A DNA stretch of 64,000 nucleotides from JAKAGZ01 sp963748105 (GTDB lineage Bacteria; Bacteroidota; Ignavibacteria; Ignavibacteriales; Ignavibacteriaceae), in assembly GCA_963748105.1 (NCBI GenBank), contig CAVVHP010000014.1, positions 28,347 through 92,346 on the forward strand, in the 5' to 3' direction. The position numbers and the translations under genes are program-made. The notes under the pieces were generated by a model, which was not told the DNA's origin, did no database searches, and worked only from the letters and a program-made list of their open reading frames with translations. Positions 39,852 through 48,292 of this stretch are shown here, piece after piece; within the stretch, counting starts at the first letter, position 1; the number at the start of each line of letters is the position of its first letter.

Positions 39852-41387
39852 TTATAATTCGCAGTAGAGTCCGTCATCTGATAAATTCTTGCACGGGTAT
39901 CTCCAGGTAATTCCCGGTTCCTCTATTAATGTGTCGGCGTGTTCCGGACCCCAGGTGCCCGCCGGGTATCCGTAAATTTTTATTTTTTTATTTTCTCTCC
40001 ACGCATTGAGAACAGGCTGAACAAACTGCCAGCACGATTCCACAGCGTCGGCGCGCGCAAACAGGGTTGAATCACCAATCATACAGTCGTGTAGAAGTCT
40101 TTCATATGCCGGGGGCAATGGCTCTTCCTTTAAATCTGAATAATGAAAATCCATATTTACATTCTGAATATTGTAGCCCGAGCCGGGTGTTTTCATACCA
40201 AATTTTAAGAGTATTCCTTCATCAGGTTGTATTCTTATTACAAGCTGGTTGCAGGCTTCATTTACTGTTTTTCCTCTTCCGAATAACTGGTGCGGAGTAG
40301 GCTTAAAATGTATTACCACTTCGGTGACCCGGGTCGGTAATCTTTTGCCTGTACGAATGTAAAAAGGTACGCCACCCCAGCGCCAGTTATCTATGAATAA
40401 TTTCATGGCTACAAAAGTTTCAGTCCGCGAATCTTTTTTTACGCCTTTCTCCTCCCTGTAGCCGGATACTTTCTCTCCTTTAATTGTCGACTCAGCGTAT
40501 TGTCCGCGGATTACATTTTTTTCAACATCTTCGGGTTTCATCGGGCGCAATGACTGGAAAACTTTCAGAGTCTCGTTTCGTATTGCGTTTGATTCAAATG
40601 AAGCTGGCGGCTCCATGGCAATGACGCCGGTCACCTGTAAAAGATGATTTTGAATCATATCACGCAGCGCGCCTGAACCATCATAGTAACCGCCGCGATT
40701 TTCAACACCAATACTTTCTGAAGAAGTAATCTCAACGTGATGAACGTAATTTCTGTTCCAGAGTGGTTCAAAAATCCCGTTTGAGAACCGGGTTACAAGT
40801 ATATTCTGTACAGTTTCCTTACCAAGGTAGTGATCTATCCTGTAAATCTGGTTTTCCTCGTAATGCTTTAACAATTTATTGTTAAGTTCTTTCGCTGTTT
40901 TAAGATCATAGCCGAACGGCTTTTCAATTATAATTCTTTTCCATCCTTTATCCTTCGACTGATCATTCATTCCGTGTCTAGCAAGATCTACAGGAATTAC
41001 TCCATAAAGGCTTGGGGGTGTGGCCAGATAAAATGTGACATTGCCGCCGGTTTTTAAATTCTTTTCGAGTTCCTCAAGTTTTTTCTTTAATCCAGGATAA
41101 TCACTATCATCTTTAAAATCCATTACACAGAAATACAATGAACCGATGAAGTTATCCACCAGATCTTTTTTTCTTTCTTTATCTTCCGAATATTCGTTTA
41201 ATGCATCCCTCATTTTATTTCTGAATTCGCCGTCCGAGGTTTTTGTCCTGCCGGTTCCTATAATTGCAAAATTTTCCGGAAGCATATCCTGTTTTTTCAG
41301 TTCAAAAAGGGCTGGTATTAATTTTCGTTTTGTTAAATCACCAAGTGCCCCGAAGATTACAAGTATATGATTTTCCGCTCTTTTCAT
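39852..41387 (-). CDS. zwf: Glucose-6-phosphate 1-dehydrogenase
   Basis: This 511-residue enzyme has the Rossmann start VIFGALGDLTKRKLIPAL (~8), the RIIIEKPFGYDL segment (~160) and the active-site signature YRIDHYLGKETVQN (~190). A typical C-terminal domain follows. It oxidises glucose 6-phosphate to the lactone with reduction of NADP or NAD. The gene lies 56 bp downstream of gnd and 3 bp upstream of pgl. The frame is intact and of standard length. Confidence 0.96.
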   Translation of the reverse strand: MKRAENHILVIFGALGDLTKRKLIPALFELKKQDMLPENFAIIGTGRTKTSDGEFRNKMRDALNEYSEDKERKKDLVDNFIGSLYFCVMDFKDDSDYPGLKKKLEELEKNLKTGGNVTFYLATPPSLYGVIPVDLARHGMNDQSKDKGWKRIIIEKPFGYDLKTAKELNNKLLKHYEENQIYRIDHYLGKETVQNILVTRFSNGIFEPLWNRNYVHHVEITSSESIGVENRGGYYDGSGALRDMIQNHLLQVTGVIAMEPPASFESNAIRNETLKVFQSLRPMKPEDVEKNVIRGQYAESTIKGEKVSGYREEKGVKKDSRTETFVAMKLFIDNWRWGGVPFYIRTGKRLPTRVTEVVIHFKPTPHQLFGRGKTVNEACNQLVIRIQPDEGILLKFGMKTPGSGYNIQNVNMDFHYSDLKEEPLPPAYERLLHDCMIGDSTLFARADAVESCWQFVQPVLNAWRENKKIKIYGYPAGTWGPEHADTLIEEPGITWRYPCKNLSDDGLYCEL

Positions 41388-41443
41388 TCAATCTCCATAA
41401 TTATTTGCATATTTATAATTGCTGGTTACGAACCTATTACAGG

Positions 41444-42343
41444 TTAATCTTCCTTCTTAACAGCATGTCCGCCAAACTGATTTCTTAGAGCCGCTAACAT
41501 TTTCATTGCGAAAGATTCATCCTGACGTGATCTGAACCTGTTAAAAAGCGAAGCCGTAATAACATGAGCGGGAACATCAAATTCCATTGCTGCGTCTACT
41601 GACCATCTTCCCTCACCACTATCATCAACATAATCTTTTATTTTAGATAACTTCGGATCATCTTTAAGCGCCAGGCCCGCGAGTTCAAGAAGCCACGATC
41701 TTATTACACTTCCGTATCTCCATACTTCTGAAACAGCTTTCAGATCGATATCGAAAGGAGATTTTTCCATTATTTCAAAGCCTTCTGCGTATGACTGCAT
41801 CATTCCATATTCAATTCCGTTATGCACCATTTTAACAAAATGACCTGAGCCTGGTTTACCGCAATATTGATATCCGTTTTCAGGAGCAAGTGTTTTAAAA
41901 ACAGGTTCACAATAATCGCAGGCAGATTTTTCTCCACCGTACATTAAACAGTAACCTTCCTTTAACCCCCAAACTCCTCCGCTTGTTCCGCAGTCAATGT
42001 AATAAACACCTTTCTCATAGGTTTTCTTGCCTCTTTCCATACTTGTTTTATAAAATGAATTTCCCCCATCAATAATGATATCATCTTTTTTCAATAGCGG
42101 AAGAAGCGCGTCAATATTTTTATCCACCGCGTCCCCAGAAGGTACCATCAACCAGACTATTTTTCTTTCCGGCAATTTGCTCACAAGATCTTTTAGAGAA
42201 TCCGAACCAACAGCACCATTTTTTACTGCTTCATCAATTTCTTTCTGAGTTAAATTGTAGACTACAACTTCATGTCCGTCATTCATTAATCTCTGCACCA
42301 TATTACCACCCATTTTACCGAGTCCTATAAATCCGATTTTCAT
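41444..42343 (-). CDS. gnd: 6-phosphogluconate dehydrogenase, short decarboxylating (GntZ/YqeC) type
   Basis: The 299-residue form lacks the long C-terminal extension of Gnd from enteric bacteria. Seen are GFIGLGKMGGNMVQRL (~4), the substrate-binding DCGTSGGVWGLKEGYC (~115) and the catalytic Lys and Asn in KMVHNGIEYGMMQ (~172). The C-terminal ASLFNRFRSR completes the family pattern. It converts 6-phosphogluconate to ribulose 5-phosphate and CO2. Short forms are often NAD-dependent, so cofactor use is uncertain. It is the first gene of the pentose-phosphate operon, with GAGAGG before the ATG. Confidence 0.93.
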   Translation of the reverse strand: MKIGFIGLGKMGGNMVQRLMNDGHEVVVYNLTQKEIDEAVKNGAVGSDSLKDLVSKLPERKIVWLMVPSGDAVDKNIDALLPLLKKDDIIIDGGNSFYKTSMERGKKTYEKGVYYIDCGTSGGVWGLKEGYCLMYGGEKSACDYCEPVFKTLAPENGYQYCGKPGSGHFVKMVHNGIEYGMMQSYAEGFEIMEKSPFDIDLKAVSEVWRYGSVIRSWLLELAGLALKDDPKLSKIKDYVDDSGEGRWSVDAAMEFDVPAHVITASLFNRFRSRQDESFAMKMLAALRNQFGGHAVKKED

Positions 42344-42822
42344 ATTATCCTCTCAATTAATAAATATTTAACATTTTTGAATTTCCATTCAGGATTTTAT
42401 TATATAAAACATTTTATTACCCTTAAAGTTCAAAATTTATCTCTATCTCATTATAATCAAAATAATTAAAGGAATTATTATAAATGAGTTAAAAGATATA
42501 AATTATGGATGAGCCGTATTATCGTGCTTTTTACAGTCAAGGCAGATGACTTCCCGGTCACTCGGACCACAAAGACCCCTTAAAAACTTGCAATTTTCAC
42601 ATTTTATCTTATTTTAAGAAGATATTCACTATTACGAAAAATCTTCTAAAAAATCGTGTCTCCCCAACAGATTAGTAGAAAATATCGAAATCTCTTCAAA
42701 AAATTATCCGGTATTTGACTTAATGCATTCAAATAATTTTAGCCATTATATTTTTTGTAGTTGTTTATTCGGTTATAGAAAAGTGGTACATCACAAATTT
42801 TAAGATTTAAAACGGAGAAAGA
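42344..42822. other. 479-bp gene-free divergent region
   Basis: This is the only stretch over 300 bp without an accepted gene. It separates the pentose-phosphate operon from the putative D-amino-acid operon and should hold both promoters; I could not assign them confidently. It contains a GC-richer island (42509-42583) with a cysteine-patterned micro-frame. A hairpin agaagat...atcttct lies at 42617-42647, and strongly AT-rich DNA on both sides. No tRNA, riboswitch or terminator could be recognised. Confidence 0.6.
42503..42607 (-). CDS. Candidate Cys-rich micropeptide or gene remnant
   Basis: The minus frame 42601-42503 encodes 32 residues with CENCKF, GLCGPSDREVICLDC and KKHDNTAHP, i.e. CxxC-x6-C-x8-CxxC followed by two His, like a zinc ribbon. 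There is no ATG, GTG or TTG in frame; only ATA precedes it before an upstream stop. One-base indels are common in this window and could hide a start. The opposite strand of the same bases holds a 24-codon ATG frame (42509-42583). Real coding status is unresolved. Confidence 0.2.
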   Translation of the reverse strand: MKCENCKFLRGLCGPSDREVICLDCKKHDNTAHP

Positions 42823-43272
42823 ATGTTAACGATTAATAAGATAGAAAACGAAACAGAACTTGAGAAAGAATTATCCAGAGAAAAATTTGTAGATTTCCTT
42901 TACACCCACCTGGATAAGTTTGGAGATTCAAAACAAGCTATTTCAAAATGTATCGACTTTGCCTTCGGCAAAAACGGTGGACTGGGCGGCTTCTTGCTGG
43001 CGGCCTACTGGGACGGCGAACTATGCGGTGAATTAATTATGAATAAAACCGGGATGTCCGAATTTATCCCTGAAAACATTCTTGTTTATATCGCAGTCAA
43101 CAGCAAATTCAGAAATAAGGGAATCGGCAGACAAATAGCGGAAAGAGGAATTCAGGAAGCCGAAGGTGATGTGAAACTTCACGTTGAATACGAAAACCCG
43201 GCCAAAAGATTGTATGAAAGAATCGGTTTTACAACAAAGTATGCAGAGATGAGATACAAAAAGGGGAAATAA
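42823..43272 (+). CDS. GNAT-family N-acetyltransferase
   Basis: The 149-residue protein has the acetyl-CoA-binding loop FRNKGIGRQIAERGIQ (~105) and the C-terminal NPAKRLYERIGFTTKY typical of GNAT enzymes acting on small amines or amino acids. A GGAG Shine-Dalgarno sequence precedes the ATG. It is the first gene of a five-gene unit with two PLP racemases, a symporter and an amidohydrolase, spaced 2 bp from the next gene. An amino acid substrate is suggested by context only. Confidence 0.85.
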   Translation: MLTINKIENETELEKELSREKFVDFLYTHLDKFGDSKQAISKCIDFAFGKNGGLGGFLLAAYWDGELCGELIMNKTGMSEFIPENILVYIAVNSKFRNKGIGRQIAERGIQEAEGDVKLHVEYENPAKRLYERIGFTTKYAEMRYKKGK

Positions 43273-43274
43273 TA

Positions 43275-44357
43275 ATGGCAACCTTAACTATTGATACGGG
43301 AAGGATTATTGAGAACATTCAAAAACTCAACAGCTATCTTTCTCAGAATAATATCCAATGGACGCTTGTTACAAAAATGTTATGCGGACACAAAAGTTCG
43401 CTGGAAAAAATACTTCCGCACGAATGCCTGAAAGATCTCCATTCAATTGGTGATTCCAGGATTTCTAACCTGAGAATAATTAAAGAGATCAGACCCGATA
43501 TTGTAACGATGTATATAAAACCACCTGCTCTCAACCAGGTAAAAAATGTAATCAAATATGCCGACATATCCCTTAATTCTTCATTCAGTACAATAGAGGC
43601 ACTGGACCGGGAAGCCGAAAGCCAGAGAAAGAAACACAGAATTATTGTAATGATTGAGATGGGAGAATTGCGGGAAGGAGTTGTAAGAGATGATATCCTG
43701 AATTTTTATGAAAGAATTTTCAGACTTAAAAATATTGAAACCATCGGTATCGGAACAAACCTGGGATGCATGTACGGGGTTGAACCTACTTATGATAAAT
43801 TAATTCAGCTCAGCCTCTACACACATTTAATCGAAGCACGTTTTAATAAAAAACTTGAACTAGTCTCGGGAGGTACTTCCATTACCTTGCCTCTAATATC
43901 AAAAGGCAAAATTCCGAAAGGTGTTAATCATTTCAGAATTGGAGAGGCAGCACTGCTTGGAGTTTCACCCCTGAATAATAAGAAATTCAGGAACCTTTCC
44001 ACATCTACTATTGAATTCAGGGCAGAAATTCTGGAACTGAATAAAAAGGAAATTCAGCCTGACGGAGTAATAGGCGAAGGAAATGTCGGGCACACTTCGG
44101 ACCTGGAATTTGATAATGGGATTAAAGAAACTTACAGGAGTATCGTTGATTTCGGCCAGCTGGATGTTGATGTTAATGATCTTCGTACAAAAGATAAAAA
44201 GCTGCAGCTGGTAGGGACTACTTCAGATATGACAGTTTACGACCTGGGTATTGATAAAGGGAAATATAAAGTCGGCGGACAAATTCATTTTATGCCTAAT
44301 TACACTTCAATTGCCCGGCTTATGAACTCTCATTACATTACAAAAAAAATCAATTAG
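43275..44357 (+). CDS. Alanine/ornithine racemase-family PLP enzyme
   Basis: This 360-residue fold-III PLP enzyme has the cofactor Lys in WTLVTKMLCGH (~34), followed by HSIGDSRISNLR, EMGELREGVV, GIGTNLGCMYGV, SGGTSITLP and NHFRIGEAALLG. These match the ornithine-racemase-like group rather than biosynthetic Alr, which is encoded separately at the end of this operon. It may interconvert L- and D- forms of ornithine, lysine or another amino acid; the true substrate cannot be deduced. It is tightly packed after the GNAT gene. Confidence 0.85.
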   Translation: MATLTIDTGRIIENIQKLNSYLSQNNIQWTLVTKMLCGHKSSLEKILPHECLKDLHSIGDSRISNLRIIKEIRPDIVTMYIKPPALNQVKNVIKYADISLNSSFSTIEALDREAESQRKKHRIIVMIEMGELREGVVRDDILNFYERIFRLKNIETIGIGTNLGCMYGVEPTYDKLIQLSLYTHLIEARFNKKLELVSGGTSITLPLISKGKIPKGVNHFRIGEAALLGVSPLNNKKFRNLSTSTIEFRAEILELNKKEIQPDGVIGEGNVGHTSDLEFDNGIKETYRSIVDFGQLDVDVNDLRTKDKKLQLVGTTSDMTVYDLGIDKGKYKVGGQIHFMPNYTSIARLMNSHYITKKIN

Positions 44358-44385
44358 TCTACTTAAAAACAAACATTAAAAGAGT

Positions 44386-45849
44386 ATGCATTTTATTGAT
44401 CTTTTTGAGTTTTTCATTTACATGGCCGTAATGCTCGGCATAGGGTTCTTTTTCCTGAAAAAAAATAAAGATGCCGAAGATTATTTTGTCGGCGGAAGAA
44501 GCATGGGCAGCATTCACGTTGGCTTATCCGTAGTTGCAACCGATGTCGGCGGAGGTTTTTCAATCGGGCTCGGCGGACTTGGATTTGTAATGGGACTTTC
44601 CGGCTCCTGGATGCTTTTTACAGGACTTATCGGTGCATGGGTCAGCGCGGTGTTTTTAATTCCGCGCGTCAGCCGAATGAAAAATTTCAAAGAACTGTAC
44701 ACCTTCCCGCAGATATTCGAGCATTTTTACAATAATAAAGTCGCCTTAATTGCCGGAATAATTTCAGCCATCGGGTATATAGGCTTTACGAGTTCACAAA
44801 TTCTTGCCGGGGCAAAACTGGCTTCCGCTTCTTTTGTGGACCTAGACATGGAAACGGCCTTATTAATAATGGGAATAATCGTAATTGTTTATACTTCTCT
44901 CGGCGGAATTAAAGCTGTTATTTATACCGATACAGTTCAGTGGATCGTACTAATGGCGGGGCTTATATTTATCGGGCTACCGCTCGGATATTCTGCGATA
45001 GGCGGATACAATGCATTGCAGCAGGAAGTTTCAAAAGATCTTTTATCATTTACAAACGTGAGCTGGCAGACACTTGTAAACTGGGGTGTAACAATTATCC
45101 CGATCTGGTTTGTGGGTATGACTCTTTACCAGAGAATTTATGCCTGCCGCGATGAAAAAACGGCAAAGAAAGCGTGGTTTATTGCCGGACTTTTTGAATG
45201 GCCCGTTATGGCGATGATGGGAGTACTGCTGGGATTATTCAGCAGGGTTGCTGCGGACCAGGGTATGTTCGCATATCTTGGTTTTCCCACAATGGCCGGC
45301 CTCGATCCGGAAAAGGGATTACCTATGTTACTCAGAACTGTAATGCCTGTTGGTTTAATGGGATTGATGATGTCGGCGTATTTTTCGGCAATTATGTCTA
45401 CAGCCGACAGTTGTCTAATGGCTGCATCAGGAAATGTTGCCACGGATATTCTAGACAGGTTTTTCTCTTTCAGTTCAAATGAAAAAAGACTTTTAAAGAT
45501 ATCTCAGTGGCTTACTTTAATACTCGGATTATTCTCTTTGTGGCTTGCAAGCAGTATGCAAAATGTTCTTCAGCTTATGCTTTATTCTTATGCATTCATG
45601 GTATCAGGACTTTTTGTTCCGGTTATAGGGGCGTTTTTCTGGAGACGAAGCAGTTCAGTTGCAGCAATGTGGGCAATGCTGCTTGGAGGCGGAACAACTA
45701 TCACCTTAATTCTCATAAACACAAAACTTCCGCTTGGGCTCGATCCAAACATTTTCGGAATCACTGCTTCTGCATTGACTTTTGTTCTGCTAACCTTCTT
45801 ATTTCCCAATAAAGAATATTTAGAAAATGTCGGAGCGGCCAAAGGATAA
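44386..45849 (+). CDS. Sodium:solute symporter (SSS family)
   Basis: The 487-residue protein has about 13 membrane helices. Family marks include FFLKKNKDAEDYFVGGRSMG (~25), DVGGGFSIGLGG, the GGIKAVIYTDTVQW region (~175) and SAYFSAIMSTADSCLMAASG (~340). It would import an organic solute with Na+. Position between a racemase and an amidohydrolase suggests an amino acid, acyl amino acid or dipeptide cargo (inference). It lies 28 bp after the racemase gene and 6 bp before the next. Confidence 0.92.
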   Translation: MHFIDLFEFFIYMAVMLGIGFFFLKKNKDAEDYFVGGRSMGSIHVGLSVVATDVGGGFSIGLGGLGFVMGLSGSWMLFTGLIGAWVSAVFLIPRVSRMKNFKELYTFPQIFEHFYNNKVALIAGIISAIGYIGFTSSQILAGAKLASASFVDLDMETALLIMGIIVIVYTSLGGIKAVIYTDTVQWIVLMAGLIFIGLPLGYSAIGGYNALQQEVSKDLLSFTNVSWQTLVNWGVTIIPIWFVGMTLYQRIYACRDEKTAKKAWFIAGLFEWPVMAMMGVLLGLFSRVAADQGMFAYLGFPTMAGLDPEKGLPMLLRTVMPVGLMGLMMSAYFSAIMSTADSCLMAASGNVATDILDRFFSFSSNEKRLLKISQWLTLILGLFSLWLASSMQNVLQLMLYSYAFMVSGLFVPVIGAFFWRRSSSVAAMWAMLLGGGTTITLILINTKLPLGLDPNIFGITASALTFVLLTFLFPNKEYLENVGAAKG

Positions 45850-45855
45850 AAATTT

Positions 45856-47007
45856 ATGAATAATAAGGTTAATGTTCCTTTAAATGATTTAGTAAAACTC
45901 AGAAAAGAGATACATAAAAACCCCGAACTGGCCGGAAATGAAAAAGACACTTCAAAAAGAATAATAACGTTTGCTAAAAAGTTTAAACCTGATAAGATTA
46001 TTTCCAGTATCGGGGGAAACGGGCTTGCGGTAATTTTTAAAGGGTCAAACAGGGGTCCAACCGTTCTTATCCGCTGCGAACTTGACGCGCTTCCTATTAC
46101 AGAAATTAATAAGTTCAAATACAAATCTGTAAACAAGAATGCTTCGCATAAATGCGGACACGACGGGCATATGACCATTGTCTCCGGGCTGATTCCCCAG
46201 CTTTCTAAAAACAGGATTAAAAAAGGAAGAGTAATTCTTCTTTATCAGCCGGCCGAAGAAACCGGCGAAGGCGCTGAATGGATATTAAAGGATAAAAAAT
46301 TTCAATCAATAAAACCAGATTTTGTTTTCGCGCTTCATAATCTTCCCGGTTTTGAAAAAGGTAAAATAATAATCCGTGAAAAAGAATTTGCGGCGGCTTC
46401 AAAGGGAATGATTATAAAACTTATCGGGAAAACCTCGCACGCCGCAGAACCGGAAAGAGGAATAAACCCGGCGCTGGCTGTTTCAGAGGTTATTTCTGTA
46501 CTGACTACTCTTCCTGAAAACATTAAATCTGTAAAAGATTTTTCCCTTGTTACAATTATTCATACAAAAATTGGTGAGCGCGCTTTCGGCACTTCACCCG
46601 GTTATGCCGAAGTGATGGCAACTCTCAGGTCATTTAAAAACGAAGATATGAGTTTACTCACCAGAACAGCAGTGGATACTGTACAGAAAATTTCAAAAAA
46701 GTACAGATTAAAAACTGAGATAAGTTTTACCGAAGAGTTTCCCGCAACGGTAAATGATAAAGACTGTGTCCGGCTCGTGAAAGAATCAGCAAAAAAGAAC
46801 GCACTTAAAGTTCAAAAAATCAAAACTCCTTTCCGTTGGTCGGAGGATTTTGGACATTTTACAAATCATTTTCAGGGCGCATTATTCGGGCTAGGATCAG
46901 GGAAGAAACAACCCGCTCTTCACAACCCGGATTTTGATTTTCCGGATGAAATAATTGAACCGGGTATAAAAGTATTTTATTCATTGATAGAAAAAATTCT
47001 AAATTAA
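45856..47007 (+). CDS. M20-family amidohydrolase (N-acyl-amino-acid type)
   Basis: The 383-residue cytoplasmic enzyme shows metal-site segments RCELDALPI (~80), SHKCGHDGHM (~96), the catalytic and metal Glu in QPAEETGEGA (~135) and a distal ALHNPDFDF His (~360). A lid dimerisation domain sits in between. This is the amidohydrolase branch that removes acyl groups from N-acyl amino acids or related amides. With the upstream symporter it suggests uptake and deacylation of an acylated amino acid. It ends 3 bp before alr. Confidence 0.9.
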   Translation: MNNKVNVPLNDLVKLRKEIHKNPELAGNEKDTSKRIITFAKKFKPDKIISSIGGNGLAVIFKGSNRGPTVLIRCELDALPITEINKFKYKSVNKNASHKCGHDGHMTIVSGLIPQLSKNRIKKGRVILLYQPAEETGEGAEWILKDKKFQSIKPDFVFALHNLPGFEKGKIIIREKEFAAASKGMIIKLIGKTSHAAEPERGINPALAVSEVISVLTTLPENIKSVKDFSLVTIIHTKIGERAFGTSPGYAEVMATLRSFKNEDMSLLTRTAVDTVQKISKKYRLKTEISFTEEFPATVNDKDCVRLVKESAKKNALKVQKIKTPFRWSEDFGHFTNHFQGALFGLGSGKKQPALHNPDFDFPDEIIEPGIKVFYSLIEKILN

Positions 47008-47010
47008 ATT

Positions 47011-48162
47011 ATGTTCAGTTCATCAGTAATAGAAATCAGTAAAACAGCACTTCAGAATAACCTGAATTTATTAAGAAAAATTCTGGGTAAAAAAGTAACA
47101 ATTTCTTCTGTTATTAAAGGCAATGCTTACGGGCACAATATAGAAGCCTTTGTACCAATTGCAGAGGACTGCGGCCAGGAGCATTTTTCCGTGTATAGCG
47201 CAGACGAAGCTCTTAGAGTAAAAGACATTTCAAGTAATGGCCCATCAATAATGATTATGGGAATGATTGATAATGCAGAATTGGAATGGGCCATTGAAAA
47301 TGATATTGAATTCTTTGTATTTGATTTAGACAGACTAGATGCAGCAATTAAGCAATCAATAAAAATAGGAAAGCCGGCAAAGGTTCACATTGAAATTGAA
47401 ACCGGTATGAATAGGACAGGCTTTAATAGTAAACAGCTTGAAGTGGTTTTAGAAAAACTTAAACTCAATTACGATGCACTATCATTTGAGGGATTGTGTA
47501 CACACTACGCGGGAGCAGAAAGCATAGCAAATTATCTGCGAATAAAAGATCAAATCAAATCTTTTAGTAAAACTTATAAGTGGTTTCACGAACAGGGTAT
47601 TGTACCAAAAATATGTCACACTGCCTGTTCTGCTGCTGCAATACGCTATCCCAAAACCAGGATGAATTTGGTCAGAATCGGGATAATGCAATATGGTTAT
47701 TGGCCTAGTGATGAAACGCTGATAAATTTCCTGAGCAAAAAAAAGGATAAAACCGATCCTCTTGATAGGGTGATTACGTGGAAAACAAAGGTAATGGACA
47801 CAAAAGAAGTCAACACCGGTGAATTCATAGGTTACGGAACAACCTACCTAGCTCATAAAAACTTAAAAATCGCAACTATACCCGTTGGCTATGCACATGG
47901 TTTCAGCAGATCTCTAAGCAACACCGGGCGTGTTTTAATCCACGGTAAAAGAGTCGGAGTTGTGGGAATTGTAAACATGAACCTAATGACGGTTGATGTA
48001 ACGGACATACCGGAGACAAAAAAAGGCGATGAAGTCGTGCTGATCGGAACCCAAGGCGATCTGTCACTTTCCGTTGCATCATTCAGCGAACTAAGTAACC
48101 AGTTAAATTATGAATTGTTAACCCGTTTGCCGAACGACATACCCAGGGTTATTACTAATTGA
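47011..48162 (+). CDS. alr: Alanine racemase
   Basis: The 383-residue enzyme has the PLP Lys in SVIKGNAYGH (~38), IEIETGMNRTGF (~130), the catalytic Tyr region GYGTTYLAHKN (~273) and VGIVNMNLMTVDVTDIP (~320). It makes D-alanine for peptidoglycan from L-alanine. Being the last gene of the GNAT-racemase-symporter-amidohydrolase unit is unusual, and it may serve D-Ala breakdown as well as synthesis. No murF fusion is present. It is intact. Confidence 0.93.
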   Translation: MFSSSVIEISKTALQNNLNLLRKILGKKVTISSVIKGNAYGHNIEAFVPIAEDCGQEHFSVYSADEALRVKDISSNGPSIMIMGMIDNAELEWAIENDIEFFVFDLDRLDAAIKQSIKIGKPAKVHIEIETGMNRTGFNSKQLEVVLEKLKLNYDALSFEGLCTHYAGAESIANYLRIKDQIKSFSKTYKWFHEQGIVPKICHTACSAAAIRYPKTRMNLVRIGIMQYGYWPSDETLINFLSKKKDKTDPLDRVITWKTKVMDTKEVNTGEFIGYGTTYLAHKNLKIATIPVGYAHGFSRSLSNTGRVLIHGKRVGVVGIVNMNLMTVDVTDIPETKKGDEVVLIGTQGDLSLSVASFSELSNQLNYELLTRLPNDIPRVITN

Positions 48163-48292
48163 TTAATTTAATCTGCGCTTTTGCCTATCTTTAAATATTA
48201 AAACTTATAATTTAAAGCAATAATAATTCAGAGAATCTGAACCTGTCATATCGATACCGGTTTTGCCTGATTTGAAATGACAAGTAAATAAT

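Noticed and set aside
42509..42583. 24-codon plus-strand ATG frame
   Set aside because: Too short, no Shine-Dalgarno sequence and no recognisable motif; mentioned only with the opposite-strand cysteine frame.
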